DNA of 64,000 nt, taken from NCBI RefSeq assembly GCF_963676685.1, contig NC_092346.1:27851133-27915132 (forward strand), read 5' to 3'. The stretch comes from Mytilus edulis. Its lineage: Eukaryota > Mollusca > Bivalvia > Mytilida > Mytilidae. This document shows positions 24,926 to 37,996 of the stretch, piece after piece. Numbering within the stretch: position 1 is the first letter of the stretch; every line of letters starts with the position of its first letter. The notes beneath the pieces were generated by a model that did not search any database, was not told where the DNA came from, and was given only the letters and a program-made list of their open reading frames with translations. The translations under genes and the position numbers were made by a program.

Positions 24926-25920
24926 TTAGCAAAGAAACATGGCAATAGGTACAAAATTAAGCTTACTTTCTTACTTGATGCAAGTCTTGTTCCATTTTGA
25001 ATATTTTCAAATAAACACCCTGCTTTAGAAAGAATTATAAATGTAGTCGCATGTTTGCTCCTTCTAATACAATGTCCTATTGTAAGTCAGGAAATAAGTT
25101 GAATCTGAAGTTTTTTATCGATTCAAAAAGGAAACAGGAATGTCTGTACTTTAGGAAAGGAAGCCTTATGAATATGAACAGTATAAAGCTTTAAAAATAA
25201 CAAGCGATCATTGTTGTTTTTAACTCTCTGTCAACAATATGATGTAAGAGTAAGAAGTCTTGATACATTTTATCAACATATAAAAAGTAAAATCACAAAA
25301 ATACTGAACTTAGAGGAAAACCAATTCGGAAAGTCCATAATCACATGGCAAAATCAAATAACAAAACGCATCAAAACCGAATGGACAAGAACTGTCATAT
25401 TCCTGACATATAACTTAGGCTTCTATTGATATTGTGTAAGACTGCTTCTCTAATTCCTTATAGTTTTTCAAACTATTTTTTACTAAATATCGCAATATGA
25501 CCGACATTCTTTTAATTGATTCTTAAAAGTATAAAGAAGTCATCACTTGCATGTCCAGCAAATTCGTACCACTAAATATTTTCTCAGATATTTGCAACGA
25601 CGATGTCCCACTCAATTGAATATAATCAACTAAGTTTAATTCTTCGAATTTGTATTCCAAGGTTGATCTGATAACCGACAGTCTGTTTTAGGTTGGAGCG
25701 TCAGAGAAACCTCAAACTAGGAATTCAAAGACTAAAAGGGACACATGCATTAACTTTAAAAAAAAAGCTTGTTTATCGTATTTCTTTATATACAATTTGT
25801 TTCTGGCATTGCACGAGATTGTTATTTCCTGTTCTATTTATGACGTTGCTGTAATCTTGTATGAAATACAACAACCGATATTTAAAAATAAATTATCAAA
25901 AAGTAAAAGGCTAACATGTT
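24926..25920. other. No gene; fragment of a dispersed element
   Basis: 25250-25400 (AAAATCACAAAAATACTGAA, TTAGAGGAAAACCAATTCGG) is repeated inverted at about 20020-20150 and in part at 53525-53630, so it belongs to a repeat family. Confidence 0.55.
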
Positions 25921-25921
25921 T

Positions 25922-26215
25922 AACCCCGTATGTTCCTGTCCCAAGTCAGGAGCCTGTAATTCAGTGGTTGTCGTTTGTTTGTGTGTTACATATTTGTTTT
26001 TCGTTCCTTTTTTTATATATAAATAAGGCCGTTAGTTTTCTCGTTTGGATTGTTTTACATTGTCATATCGGGGCATTTTATAACTGACTATGCGGTATGG
26101 GCTTTGCTCATTGTTGAAGGTCGTACGGTGACCTATAGTTGCTAATGTCTGTGTCATTTTGGTCTCTTGTGGACAGTTGTCTCATTGACAATCAAACCAC
26201 ATCTTCGTTTTTATA
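25922..26215 (-). repeat. Dispersed repeat family A, long, inverted
   Basis: Plus strand reads TCCCAAGTCAGGAGCCTGTA, GGGCTTTGCTCATTGTTGAA, ending CATTGACAATCAAACCACAT. Nearly full-length long form. Confidence 0.7.
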
Positions 26216-26972
26216 TTATAATTAAATATACATGACGGCATGATTTCTTAAATCATAAGCAGCAGGTAAATGAATAAGACAATGCTTTCAGTATTACAAT
26301 ATTATTCGTCATGTAGGATGAGATATAAAGATATGACATATACAAATAAAAATCTGAACAAACATTGTTGAATGACATTGAGATGTCTTTTGATTGTTTT
26401 GTCTTGGGTTTCTGCTTCATTGATGACCACCTCGACATCTGCTTTCATTCAAACACCTTCTTCTAAGGGCAGGTAGATTTTAGACAAGTTCTGCGTACAT
26501 TTTACAGAGATGGCACTAATACATCGAAAATTTCGAAAAAGAACAAATGAGCAAATCAACACTAGCCTACTTCAGTGAATCTGACCAACTCAAACATGTA
26601 GAGGAATAAACTAGTTTTTGTAAGATATTGGTCATAGTGTGATATTTTAGTGAACAATAGTAAAACCGTTCAAGGAATCGGAATGCAGTCTCAAACAATA
26701 TATATATATAGATAGAGGCCTAAGTTATATTTTGATAAAATGAATCACGACTTTTTACACTTGCATCTAATTGTTGACAGAAATCACGAAAAACTTAAAA
26801 TACAAATTTTAGGAGGTAATAAATAACAAATAATCATCTGTGTGATTTCGTTCTGGAGATTTGTTTTGACTAAACTCAAGTTTATAATTGTATTTTGCAA
26901 AAATTTTTGAAATTTTGGTCCTCTATACTCTCCAACTGCGTACTTTAGTTTGCCTTTTTTTAAAAACTTTTT

Positions 26973-27046
26973 TGGATTTGAGCGTCACTGATGAGTGTAT
27001 TGAAGACGATACGCGCGCCTGGTGTAAATACAAAATTTAATCCTAA
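26973..27046 (+). ncRNA. Hammerhead-ribozyme-like repeat module, decayed
   Basis: GGATTTGAGCGTCA, intact CTGATGA, a degraded stem II, GATAC in place of GAAAC, GCGCGCCTGGTGTA and TTTAATCC; outer GGATT/AATCC could pair as stem I. One core base differs from the functional consensus. Confidence 0.4.
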
Positions 27047-27189
27047 TATCTATGATGAGTTTATTTATAATATTTATATTCATACTGCTTCCTTTCCATT
27101 CATATAGACATTTCTGTTTCCTTTTTGAATCGATTAAAACATTAGATTCAACTTATTTCTATACTTACTGTGAATAAGATGCTGTATGT

Positions 27190-27491
27190 AAAAGAGGGAC
27201 GAAAGATACAAGAGGGAGAGTGAAACTTATAGATGGAAAATAAAATGACAACGCCATGGCTAAAAATAAAAAGACAAACAGACAAATTATAGTACAGAAG
27301 CCACAACATAGAAAACTAAAGACTAAGCAACACGATCCCCACCAAAACCTTGGAGTGATATCAGGTGCTCCGGAAGGGTAAGCAGACCCTGCTCCACATG
27401 TGGCACCCGTCGTGCTGCTTATGTTATTACAAATCCGGTAAATAGTCTTATTCGGTAGGTCACATTCGTGAAAAGGGAAAGGGTATTGTAT
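27190..27491 (-). mobile_element. 3' UTR of the second RT relic
   Basis: Noncoding tail reading, on the minus strand, TTTACCGGATTTGTAATAAC, then CTTCCGGAGCACCTGA and GTCTGTTTGTC. A separate copy of the same tail stands alone at 41815-42075, which supports its being the element's 3' end. Confidence 0.65.
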
Positions 27492-28165
27492 TTACGACAT
27501 AAGGAACATATCTGATATTATCTGTGAAACGGTTATTCCAAAACGGTCAATCAACTAGTGATGGCGTCCGTAAAATTTACGAAGGGATGATTTCAACTTC
27601 ACCATTTGGAACTCTTGGTTTAATAGCTTTCTTGTGAGTAGCAATCCCCTATCAAGGAAATCATGATAGTAAATCCAATCCCGGGAATATCGTATCAATT
27701 GGGAAATATATACTCCATATGCAGGCGCTGATGGAATGTTGCTACATAGAAATGGAAAGTTCACAATTGGGAAGCTGAAATCATCTCTTTTGTCGTAAAG
27801 TTTTGTTTTCAACCAACCCTCATTGTCATTTCTAGATGTAAGTCAATATATGAGGCAGACTTAGCCTTATCTGTAGTATCCTTATCTCCAATTCGATGGG
27901 ATAGATTCGTTCAACATAATCACCAAATTTTGTATTATTTAGCGAAAGAACATCATCTATATAGTGGAACGTAAAGTTAAAGGATATTGCTATCTTTTTA
28001 TCTTTCTTCCTAAGAAGTTCCTGTATAAAGTCAGCCTCATAATAATCAAGAAACAAGTCGGCAAAAAAAGGAGCATACTTTGTTCCCATTGGAATTCCGA
28101 CAGTCTGTTGAAAAACACGTCTTCCAAACGTAACAAATGTGTTGTAATAGTTATCCCATGAGGAT
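27492..28165 (-). pseudogene. Second reverse-transcriptase relic, 5'-truncated
   Basis: The minus strand reads RRVFQQTVGIPMGTKYAPFF, ADLFLDYYEADFIQELLRKK, FHYIDDVLSLNN, then after a frame break KTKLYDKRDDFSFPIVNFPF, YGVYISQLIRYSRD and FYGRHH, stop, then GITVSQIISDMFLMS. It is related to but distinct from the element at 14.8-16.7 kb. The catalytic YIDD is intact, but a TAG, a frameshift and loss of everything upstream of the GIPMG motif make it dead. A 3' UTR follows to about 27190. Confidence 0.8.
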
Positions 28166-29029
28166 GCAGTGTGTCAGTGTAAGATCATCTCGAGTGCCGG
28201 AGACAAGATGGTGATCTAAAACTGACACACCAAGTTCGAATAAGATAACTTTTTTACATCCCTGCTCAGATCACCCTTGGAAGAACAATGGAGATGGGAT
28301 GTAATAGAATATAGCATATCGACCAATGAAATTGTAGGATTTGGTGTCTCTTAATTGTGAGGAGTGAAAGTAAATCATGTTCTTAGTAAGAGATTATCAT
28401 AGAATTTGGGTCTATTTACAGTTCAAAACAAAGTGTTTCTATAAATGAGTTACAACTGCCCCAAAGCACGTTTACCAGATTGAAAGGATTCATCACAGTG
28501 ATTGGAACTTACTAAAAATTGAATTGTGAAACAAACAAAAAAACAAAATAAGTCGGAAATTTTTTTTTTGCAGTAAAATTTGTACCTTTAATGTTATTAT
28601 TAAAATAAATAACTCCAAAATACTAAAACAAATAAACAAAAGAGAGCAAGTATTTCCAATATTCTGATAAAATTAACAAAACATAAATTTTATTTAAGTT
28701 TTAAACTTTTAAACGCATTTTATTAAAACATTTCCTCGACATAATAAAATAGTATCGAAAAGCTGGACCGAAATATTGGCTGAGGAATAAAATCTGTTGT
28801 AACTGAAATGTATTTATTGATTGAAACTGTAGTTAAAAAAGAATAATTCCTCGCTAAAATATTAAACATTCATACTCACATCCAGGAAACATATACCATT
28901 TTCTCAAATTATAAAACATTCCTAGAATCACTAAAACTAGCCCACAAATAAAATACTGCAAAATGAAGTCATACTTCTTGATATTAAGTACTCGCTGTCG
29001 CTTGTACTTAATCATAAAGAAAGCGACCC
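28166..29029. other. No gene; small hairpin at 28168-28232
   Basis: AGTGTGTCAGTGTAAGATCA pairs with the inverse TGATCTAAAACTGACACAC. The remainder is AT-rich with no signal. Confidence 0.5.
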
Positions 29030-29449
29030 CTATATGGTGGCATTTTTGCAATGTTCTATTTTATTGGAATGGTGTCTCATTGACGCATACCTTGTATCCT
29101 TTCTTTTTCATATTCTTGTCCGATTGAAAACTGTAGGACATGGCTAACTTTGCTATTGGGGATTTCCAAAGATGAAAATTATATTGGCTTTATTTTTTAT
29201 TCTGAAAAATATTATTAACATATTTGTTGAAATCTTCAATTCCATGGTTTTTGGTGGCGTTTGGAAAATGTACGGAAGCTCCAAATGAATCTCTGTATCT
29301 CTGCCACAAGGTTTCAGAAATAAGACAACAGATTGGTCTGCTGTTACCATCATACTCAAACTCCAAACTAGAATTATCGAAACCTTATACACCATTATAC
29401 CGAAGATCACATTATGGTATTGCACAACTGGGTTTTTGCAGCTTGCCTG
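29030..29449 (+). repeat. Segmental duplication block, paralogous to 54660-55064
   Basis: TTGGAATGGTGTC..., GATTGAAAACTGTAGGACA, TCAATTCCATGGTTTTTG, GAATCTCTGTATCTCT are shared with the copy 3 upstream region. Open frames on both strands here are not kept in the partner, so no gene is called. Confidence 0.7.
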
Positions 29450-29452
29450 CTA

Positions 29453-32400
29453 TAGTAGGGTGCCCACTATCGAAAAAGACGTCTAGTTAACGAGTTTAAG
29501 TTAACGGATAACACACGGCTATATTTATATGCAAACTATAGGAAAATCATTATATTTTCCAATCATGAATGTCGTCGTGAGCTCCCGTGGTCAGATTTAA
29601 AAAAAAATGTGGTTTCTTAGGGTACCCAAAGACACCTCATCATACAAGCCATCTTCAACACGAAAAATAAAATTATTGCGTTCTTTTTTATTTGTTTAAA
29701 CGATACGCATCATTTAGCCTAAAATTTAAAGTTCTCATATAACGAAAGCCGAAAAGATTTATATAATTTAAGTATAGGTATTTTAAAGTTTTAGTAAGAC
29801 TATTTTTTTTAGCTGAAATTTACCACATTTTGAACGAAAGAAAATTGATTGCGTGTTACTTTCACTGGATTTTACTCTGATTACATCAATGAGACATGGT
29901 GCATATGTGTGCCAAATATCTTTCGTGTAATGTTAATCGGTGAGAAGAAAATAGCAATTTAAAACACTAATTAAGTGATAATTCTGTCTTGATTCAAACA
30001 CGCCTTTTCTCGTGCCGTTAATAGTTTTGTAGCTTACACTATCAGGTCATTAACTAGAACAATTGTCACTTACTTCATTTCTCTTTTTTGCTTGTTGTAT
30101 GGCTGATTTGTATAATTGGAATAGTCCAGTTAGTTTGAAGAGCGTTGTTTTGTAATTGGAAATATTTTTTGGTGTTTTTTTTTTAATAACTTTAATTGTG
30201 TTTTTTTTTAATAGATAGGTTTGATATTATTGTAATATACAAATCAAATCGTTCGGTCACGTATCAGACCCGGAGTATGGCACACATTCACAGTCCCATC
30301 AAGCCCAAAACGAAGTAGGACTGAAATACAATGGGCTAAGTGTTATATGTCAGGGTTCTTCTACTGAATTGCTTATAAATAAGCGAAGAATTAGCACACA
30401 CAAAATCGTTATCGAGGCTATGGCAGCACGGAAAGATTTTAGCTTATTGCATGATGCTTCAGACCTAGACCATCTTTGTACTGATGATTTCAAAAGCTTG
30501 TACCACCATTATTGCTATAAATCTTACACTAGCAGACACAACTGCAGTTATTTCATTAGCTGAATCAAGTTCTTGTGCGTCTGTAAAAGTGTTTCATGCC
30601 ATATATAGAAGGTCGTCAAAGTCCTGACTGGAAAAAGTTTCTTTGAGTCAGTGAAAACCATCAGGCCTTAATCAGATTTCTTGGCGAATCGATTGTTCAG
30701 CATCATGGAATTTCTAAAGTTACTATGATACATGAGGTAGTCATATTATAGCTAGCACTTCCAAGGACTCTAAATCAGCTCAGAAGGAGTATTCAGGTTT
30801 TAAGAATTATTTTGCACGCCTGATGAAGTAGATGCTCGCATGATTTTACTTGCTATTCATGTAGACGAAGAGTTCGTTGTGAAAGAAATCACGGTTAGTA
30901 TAATAATAAAGTCACAAGATACAAATGTTCTGATCTTATGCGTTCATGCAGCATGCAGCATACGCATGAGCTATGGTTTCTAACAGGCACTATAACTTGC
31001 ACACAAGATTTGCGCCGCTATATACGGTACCTGTCTACGAAATATGTAAAAGTCTCGGGTTTGCCATCTGTAGCATTCTACCAGCCGAACAGGCTGTAAC
31101 ATGGTACGATACAACGTTATCGGCCCTGTTTATGATCGGTAAGCGCACTGTTTTTTTAGTCTTGAAGATCAACTAAGATGATTGCACCGATTTGTCAAAC
31201 CTTTTCAATTGTGACATCGATGAATCTATAGATGCAGCTGGAGATCTTGTTGTTAGGTTGCACGATCTCAAGTCAAAACTTAAAATAGATCATTGTGACC
31301 TTAACAAATTGAGCGTAAAATTGGCTACAATTTAAACTTCCTCCCTTGTCAAACTTCCTACTTGTGGATCTACTTTTTAACAATATGTAATAAGAGCTTC
31401 ACTCCAGACGTAAATTTGATGTATATTAACCACCGACAGTAGGTATAAACAATAGTAAATTTGATGTCTTCCCATATAGCAAAACTACCCTAACCTTCTC
31501 TTCTCAGTTCGAATGGGAAATGAATAATGACTTGGTTCTGTCTATCTCAAAGGTCAGATGTCATCCGAATTTCTGCAAGATTTGGTTTGTTCTTGTAATA
31601 AGGGGAAAATCGATGTTTTCAAAGGGTTCGAACAAAATCTATCATGTACAGATTTATGCCCATGTCAGGCAAATGACACACGGTCAAAATGTAAATACTC
31701 GTCTGGTTGCAGTTAGAAACAAAGCCGACGATGTACAAGATTTCACATTTTTCTAAATTACCTAATAAATCATTGTAAGCTATCGAATGAAAATTAAGCA
31801 GTCCATAATATTTTCTAAACAATAAATAAAACATCTACTCAATTTTGAAATCGTTGGAAATATAGTAATAATCTATCTAGTGGTGATTCAGAAAGATATT
31901 TTAAATAAAATAATAATAAAAAAAACCTCTGCCATATGTTCTCTGATCATGGCGTGGTTGGTGGATTTTAACTACAGGAGACCATAGAACGTATTAGGTA
32001 ATATTTGTCTCGATCACAATTTTCTATTTGCATTCGTTCTTTTTTCCGTGTTTTTGTCATGCTGTTGTCTGCTTGTCTTCATTTTATAAGTTTTAATGTC
32101 CCTTTGGTTTCTCATGCCTTTTTTGTTTGCAATTGTTTGTAAAATACATCGGTCCTGTACATAACCCTCTCCCTTAATATATTTTTTGGAATACTTGTAA
32201 ACATTATAGTCAATTGTTGTTCGTTTAGTCATCTGTATATGTAGGATGTGGTGATTTACCTGTTTCTTATAGACGTTTTGTTTTAGTAACTTTGACCCCC
32301 CCCCCTTTTTTTCTCTCCGTATGCAGTATTTTTTACTTCTGTAAAGCAAAGCTATACACAGACCTTTATATTCAACCATGTTCGACGTTAATTTCGAAAC

Positions 32401-32999
32401 AAATCATTTATATTTACTCTTTCACACCCAATAACAGAAATTTGATATTTTCATAAAAATTGACGAAGAACTTACTATCAAAAGACGTGGAAAAACACAT
32501 TTTGTTTTCGACAAATGATTAAAGTTCAGATCTAAAAAACATCTTCATGACTGTATTACTTGTAACGAATTGGATACAAAAAAATCAAATTTAGATATTG
32601 AAATAGGTCAAGGTCACTGTTATTTAACAGCTGTTTGAAAATTTCAAATTTGCACCCACTATGCAAAAAAGTCAATCTAACGTAATTTTTAGCGATAAAA
32701 GTATAAAATAAGTTCTAAATGTAGATATAAAAGATATTTTTCTATAAATTGGTAGTTTTTATTTTGCTCTAAACGCATATATTTTGGAGAAACAAGCTAT
32801 CTAAATGTGACTATGCATTTTTCTTGAATGTTTGCTTTGACCTTTGACCCTGATTAAAAAAAAAACGTGACCACGGCAGACAACGACGACAACGCTATTT
32901 CGACGAGGCTTGTTCTCCTCTTTCCAAAGATATAAAATATAGCCGTGTGTTATTCCGTTAAGGCAAATCGATAAAATGTGTTGATTGGGCACCCTACTA
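29453..32999 (+). mobile_element. 3.5-kb DNA transposon with TAGTAGGGTGCCCA ends
   Basis: Left end TAGTAGGGTGCCCA...ACACACGGCTATATTTATA; the right end is the inverted copy ending TGGGCACCCTACTA. TIRs extend, with gaps, about 75 bp. CTA flanks both ends (29450-29452 and 33000-33002), and the homologous copy 3 upstream region has one uninterrupted CTA at 55065-55067 between GCCTG and CCAAAAG, an empty site. It carries a decayed protein gene on the plus strand. A 3-bp duplication suits Harbinger-like elements, but the ends and protein do not let me name a superfamily. Confidence 0.8.
30330..31500 (+). pseudogene. Decayed transposon-borne protein (DTRMILLA / TGCDTTSAL-type family)
   Basis: Fragments in shifting frames: GLSVICQGSSTELLINKRR, then LDHLCTDDFKSLYHHYCYKS, later CTPDEVDARMILLAIHVDEE and IIIKSQDTNVLILCVHA, then VPVYEICKSLGFAICSILPA with DTTLSALFMIGKRTVF. 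The order matches an uncharacterised, highly repeated invertebrate protein family whose intact members read roughly EADTRM(I/L)LHA...SPDTDVL...LPA.HA.TGCDTTSA. Many stops; not functional. It lies wholly within the 3.5-kb transposon, so the family is probably its cargo or transposase. That link is inference. Confidence 0.6.
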
Positions 33000-33059
33000 C
33001 TACCCAAAGAGCCAATGGTGATGATCTGGTTGTACGAAGTCGATGACATGACCAAGCAT

Positions 33060-35150
33060 CTACCAAAATTCCTATTTTACTGTTGATATCACTAATGAAT
33101 ATGTAATATGTAATTCGCCACTCTCCTTTTAAGATGAAGGTACGGAATCGGCCGACATGTGACGAATGGTGCTAGATCCTGATAATCATGCTTCCGGGTC
33201 CATTTAATTCTAGTATGAAATCGGCAACTAGGATATTTTCAAAACTTTTGTCCGATCTTACACGTTTTGGGAGTTACATATAAAGCGGAAAATTACTGTG
33301 CGAAAACATTCGAAAACTGTTTCCGTTTTTTTATTATCACAACACTTCATGTATAGGTCAATTTTAACAACAATAATGAATAATCTCTAAGACTTGTTTT
33401 TAAAGGTTTTTAAATCAAAATGCATCAAGTAATCCGGTGTGGTTAGTTTGAAATTGTATTCACTGCCATGTTTCTTTGTTTATATATACAACATTATTAT
33501 TTTCTTTATGGGTAGATAATTGGTTTAATATTATAAAGTACGTGTATTAATTTATATTCGTATAGCAAAGCACAATCGAAACACAGAAAGTTGTTTAATT
33601 ACACGTCGTACAGTACACAACCTTTGTGTTAAACTTGATATACAACTTCTAAAAAGAATCGTAAAAGATGACATGTAATAACCAAATGTGCCCTTTGAAA
33701 AGAATTGTATACTTCAATTTGGTTGTTATGCATAATATATTACAATGTACGTATACTACACTGGTTATTATTGACTACGGATGAACTTTTATGATATAAA
33801 TTGTGTCTTTCACGTCACGTCGATTAAAAAAAACACAACATAAGTATTCATTATTTGATCATTTTCTATCATTTGTTTTCTAATAAAATCCTGATTATAA
33901 AAAAAAAAAAAAAAAGCGCACATGGATTAAAGCTGTACTGATATAATTACTTATTGTGATTTTATATACTATATATAGATATGTTTATGAAATTTAAGAG
34001 CTTTGATTAAAAAGAAGGCCTCATCACTCTGACTTGAGTGTAAATTGACATTGCGATAAGACGTGTCACGGTACTTGTCTATCCCAAATTCATGTATTTG
34101 GTTTTGATGTTATATTTGTTATTCTCGTGGGATTTTGTCTGATGCTTGGTCCGTTTCTGTGTGTGTTAGTTACATTGTAGTGTTGTGTCGTTGTTCTCCT
34201 CTTATATTTATGCGTTTTCCTCAGTTTTAGTTTGTTACCCCGATTTTGTTTTTTGTCCATGGATTTATGAGTTTGAACAGCGGTATACTACTGTTGCCTT
34301 TATTTGAGATGAAGAACAGCAAAAAAAGGCGCTGTGCATTTGCTTTTGTTTTTTTTATTGCTGTGAATGTACCGATTTTGTGTCATGGATGGATACCCCA
34401 TATCCTTTGATTTTCTTAAGTATCATTTTGTAATTCTATCTTCACTTTTAGCTTAGAGTGAAATTAATGTTTGGATAGAAAGAATTAGTTCATTCATAGT
34501 TTTCAATAAATGTGTTGCATTAATGCAATTGCAATAGGGAATCAAGGTTTTATTCTCAACCTTAATGGACTATATAGAAATTGAATATTGTACTAATACA
34601 AACAGTTGAAGACTGCCTGTTTATTGCCCACTATATTTCTTCTTGTTGATCTTATACTAGGGTTGCTGTCTCATTGTTGTGTAAATAAATATCCATTTTC
34701 ATAAATTATAAATTAATTCTCAATTCCTTAACTTCTTTTGACTGTTTAAATGAAAACACTCTGTCTATACATAAGATTGTTTGATAAAATTATACTAAGA
34801 AGACTTATTTTTAGGGTCATGTACTTTGTAGATCAGGAAAGACTTACAGTAATGTTAAAAATTATCAAAGTACATGTATCAGCCAAAAAAAATAATAGAT
34901 GTCACTGAGTATAATTTCATTTTTTTCCGGTACCGTTTGTTAATAGTTCTAACATTTCGAATTGCGAAATTCAAATGCGCATTTTTTAATTTCCGTCACC
35001 CATATACAGGGAGTAATAATTCCTGTTGTAGCAAAACTACACCGGAATATTCACTTAGCAACATAATAATAAAACAAGGAGTTAATCATTAGTGGGGTAA
35101 AAATTTTCGCCATTCAATTATGAACTGACTTACTTAGACAACACTAGATT
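33060..35150. other. 2.1-kb stretch missing from the copy 3 side; no gene seen
   Basis: Collinearity with 55090-55140 is broken here, so it is probably inserted sequence. 34020-34310 (TGTTACCCCGATTTTG, TGAACAGCGGTATACTACTG) reminds me of mussel retroelement 3' tails, from memory only; ends not resolved. Confidence 0.45.
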
Positions 35151-35159
35151 AGTCTTTTT

Positions 35160-36600
35160 CCCATTTTCAAATATGCAATTTTTGTTAAACAAAAATATGA
35201 ACAAACATTTCTTTCATTACTTCATTGTTTTTACAAAAAAATGGCAATTCGAAAGTTGTATTGATTACGTCAATTTTTTATGTTCAAACCATGTGATATA
35301 CACTGACACCCTGGTTTTTCTCTTTACAAATGAATATATTACCGTCAAAACCAATGACTGCCTGTAACCAACGCAAGAATGATTGTCAGAATGGGCAACC
35401 AATTCTGTTCGGCATGTGTTGGGTTCTGTCTTGCACCTTCTGGTTTTTCCTTTGTTCCACCCATTACAGTGTGTTTTGGCAATTTTGCAGGTGAAACTTT
35501 AGGGCTTTAAATGTTTTTCCACAGTCGATTCTTTGGTAGTTCAGTTTTATGGGAAATATTTATGGCATAAATCTGTGCGCAATGGCATTCGGCAATTTAT
35601 ATAGCAGTTGAAGTTGCGATCGCAAATGACGTTGCGTAATCAAATTCTACTATTGAAGTTGTGTTGTCACTACATTTTTATTTAGTCATTGATGGTCATC
35701 AACAAATCCCGTCTACTTATATCGTTGTCGGTCGGACAGTAAAACGAACTAAAACGAGTTTCTGACGCCAATTTTTTTTATTCCTTAGTCGAGATTCAAA
35801 ATTTTTTAACTGATTTAAGTGTGGCAATACAAGGATTGAACTGTTTTACGATCGAAGGAAAAAAATGAAAAAATCTTGTATGGGTCCCAAATTTCGCTTT
35901 TTAAGAAATTCGTGCCACTTCATGATAATCCGGTATGTTTGATAACCACAGGTATTAAAGTCAGATGTTGATTTTTTTCTAAAGAGAAAGTATATGGCAA
36001 GCATGAGTAGCAGTTGTATACGGATCAAACATAATTTAGTAAAAAAATATCAACAAACTGATTGTTGCGTTTTTAAAGCCAGTCAGTATTGTTATAAAAT
36101 AGCATTTGCGGGAAAAGGGGAATAAGTCAATTTTAGAATCATGATCGACGATATAGGACGAGGAAATCCGAATTTTAACTGTTCACCTGTATAACGTTCT
36201 AGTTATTAACCCTTACTACAAAGGCCTAGGAAGTAAACAACACATCAACTAAAGTAATCAATGCACTGTGATCAATGTGAGTTTTATTTATGAAATATTT
36301 GAAAATCATTTTACAAAAATTGATAAATGAATGAACGGAAATTAATGCAATTTAACTTAAATTTCGAGCATTCGCTAATTTTGTGAAATACTGATAAATA
36401 ACTTTTTTTAATGAAGATATAAAATGAAAGTTTTTTAAAAGGCATTACAGACTACAGTATACATATAATCAGATTTTAATCAATCAGCGTGCAACGAAAT
36501 AAAAATAAGTTGATCAGGCGATTGCAATATATCATGAGTCATCAGAACAAAACTTCAGAAAGTCTTGTGATACTGACAGACACCCAGAGGGTATAAAGTG
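35160..36600 (+). repeat. Segmental duplication block, paralogous to 55130-56700
   Basis: Shared text from ATGCAATTTTTGTTAAACAA through TGACACCCTGGTTTTTCTCT and CACTTCATGATAATCCG to the GGGTATAAAGTGTAT end. Breaks of collinearity mark insertions on the copy 2 side. Confidence 0.75.
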
Positions 36601-36799
36601 TATCATATATTAACAGGTCGAGAACTAGATTTCTTTACGTCATACTATATTTGCATAGTAATTTCCCAAACACAAGGCCAATACGGCCTTGAAAAACCTG
36701 ACCAATCGACTCAATGAGCTACAATGCATTGTGGGCTACTACGAGTTTACTACAACCGGAATACACGTGGAATTAGTGGAAGAACTGTCAACTAATATA

Positions 36800-37996
36800 T
36801 ACTGAGTGCCAATGAAAACGCAACACTTAGTTTTTCAAGAATAAAATTTATACTAGAAATGATAATCTTTCAAAATAAATTGTTCTTGAATTAACAATTT
36901 TAACAATAGATCGATATCAAACAAAAACTGTTTCCTTGTCATCTTTCGTGCGCAATAGGTAAACGAAACATCCAATGTCGAATCATCAACTCACAGTCCT
37001 AACACAAAATGTTACAGCCCCGTGGTGCAGTGCAATCTCCACAGTGCCGTGGAGTTGATCATCCCGGACGTTTAATGTGATCCCGAGGAATTTTATTCCA
37101 CTTGTCCCGCAAAGCAAACTCAAGCTGACTTTATGATATTGGTGGTGGTTTTCATCGTCTAAACCATGTTGAATCTGATGCAAAATTTGCTCGATTGGAC
37201 CAAAATCCGGCGAAAAGCAAGACGTTTGGCCAAGGCGCGTGCAAAATGTCTATGTTACCACCACTAATGTTTTTTTGTACATAATGAATGTTTTTTTGGT
37301 CTACAGAATTCGATGTTTACGCCAGACGGCCGTTTAGATGTCACTAAGGAAAGACTGTGGTGCTCTTTAACAATTTCCGCGCAAATGGTGCCTTACCGAA
37401 TTTCTCCAAAGGTTCTACCGTGACCACCATTGAACTCTCGTGACCTTTGAACAGCCATCAGAGTCGATATCGGATATGTTAAAGACCAAATGTATCGGTC
37501 TTGCTGACCGTTTCTTGCTTTTTGTATCCCGGGATGTGGCTTATCATTAAATGATTCATTTTGGTTGAATTTGTGATGATTTGGGTTATTGTAGAGGCTA
37601 CAACTTCAGTTATCTCGTAATTGTATACTGTGAAAGGCTTCATTGGATCATGCCCAAAACTGCATGTCGCTGGTTGTCAGAAAGTCCTGGCATTTACTCA
37701 GATGTTTATTGCAGTTTGTTAAGAATAGGGGCGGGAAAATTCATGACATTAGCCAAGCTTTAAATGACAAAATCGTGAAAATGGTGGGTATGTTGAAAAG
37801 CGGTGAACTCGGTTTATGTCCGTTCAAAATAACCCATACTTCGCATTTGTTCCAAAAATCACTCAACCGTAAAATTGTCGACAATTGTCTTAAAAGTCAT
37901 TTTCAACTAACTATACAAAGTTCTAATATAAATAGAATAAAAATTATAAGATTGTTTTGAAAAACAAAAGTGTTGCGTTTTCATTGGCACTCAGTA
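36800..37996 (-). mobile_element. Tc1/mariner-like transposon, internally deleted
   Basis: Terminal inverted repeats TACTGAGTGCCAATGAAAAC / GTTTTCATTGGCACTCAGTA flanked by TA on each side (36798-36799, 37997-37998). It encodes a broken transposase on the minus strand. It lies in the 5-kb stretch of the copy 2 upstream region that is missing from the copy 3 upstream region. Confidence 0.85.
37000..37694 (-). pseudogene. Tc1-like transposase relic
   Basis: The N-terminus reads MPGLSDNQRHAVLGMI and, after stops, NGQQDRYIWSLTYPIST and GGHGRTFGEI (paired helix-turn-helix region). The C-terminus reads SPDFGPIEQILHQIQ and FALRDKWNKIPRDHIK. The piece between, with the first two catalytic acidic residues, is gone: the gene is about 0.7 kb in place of about 1 kb. 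Dead copy. Confidence 0.75.

Noticed and set aside
32014..32379. 121-codon minus-strand frame
   Set aside because: Lysine-rich low-complexity translation of AT-rich DNA inside the 3.5-kb transposon; no domain, no paralog.
37643..37960. 105-codon plus-strand frame
   Set aside because: It lies antisense to the N-terminal part of the Tc1-like transposase relic.
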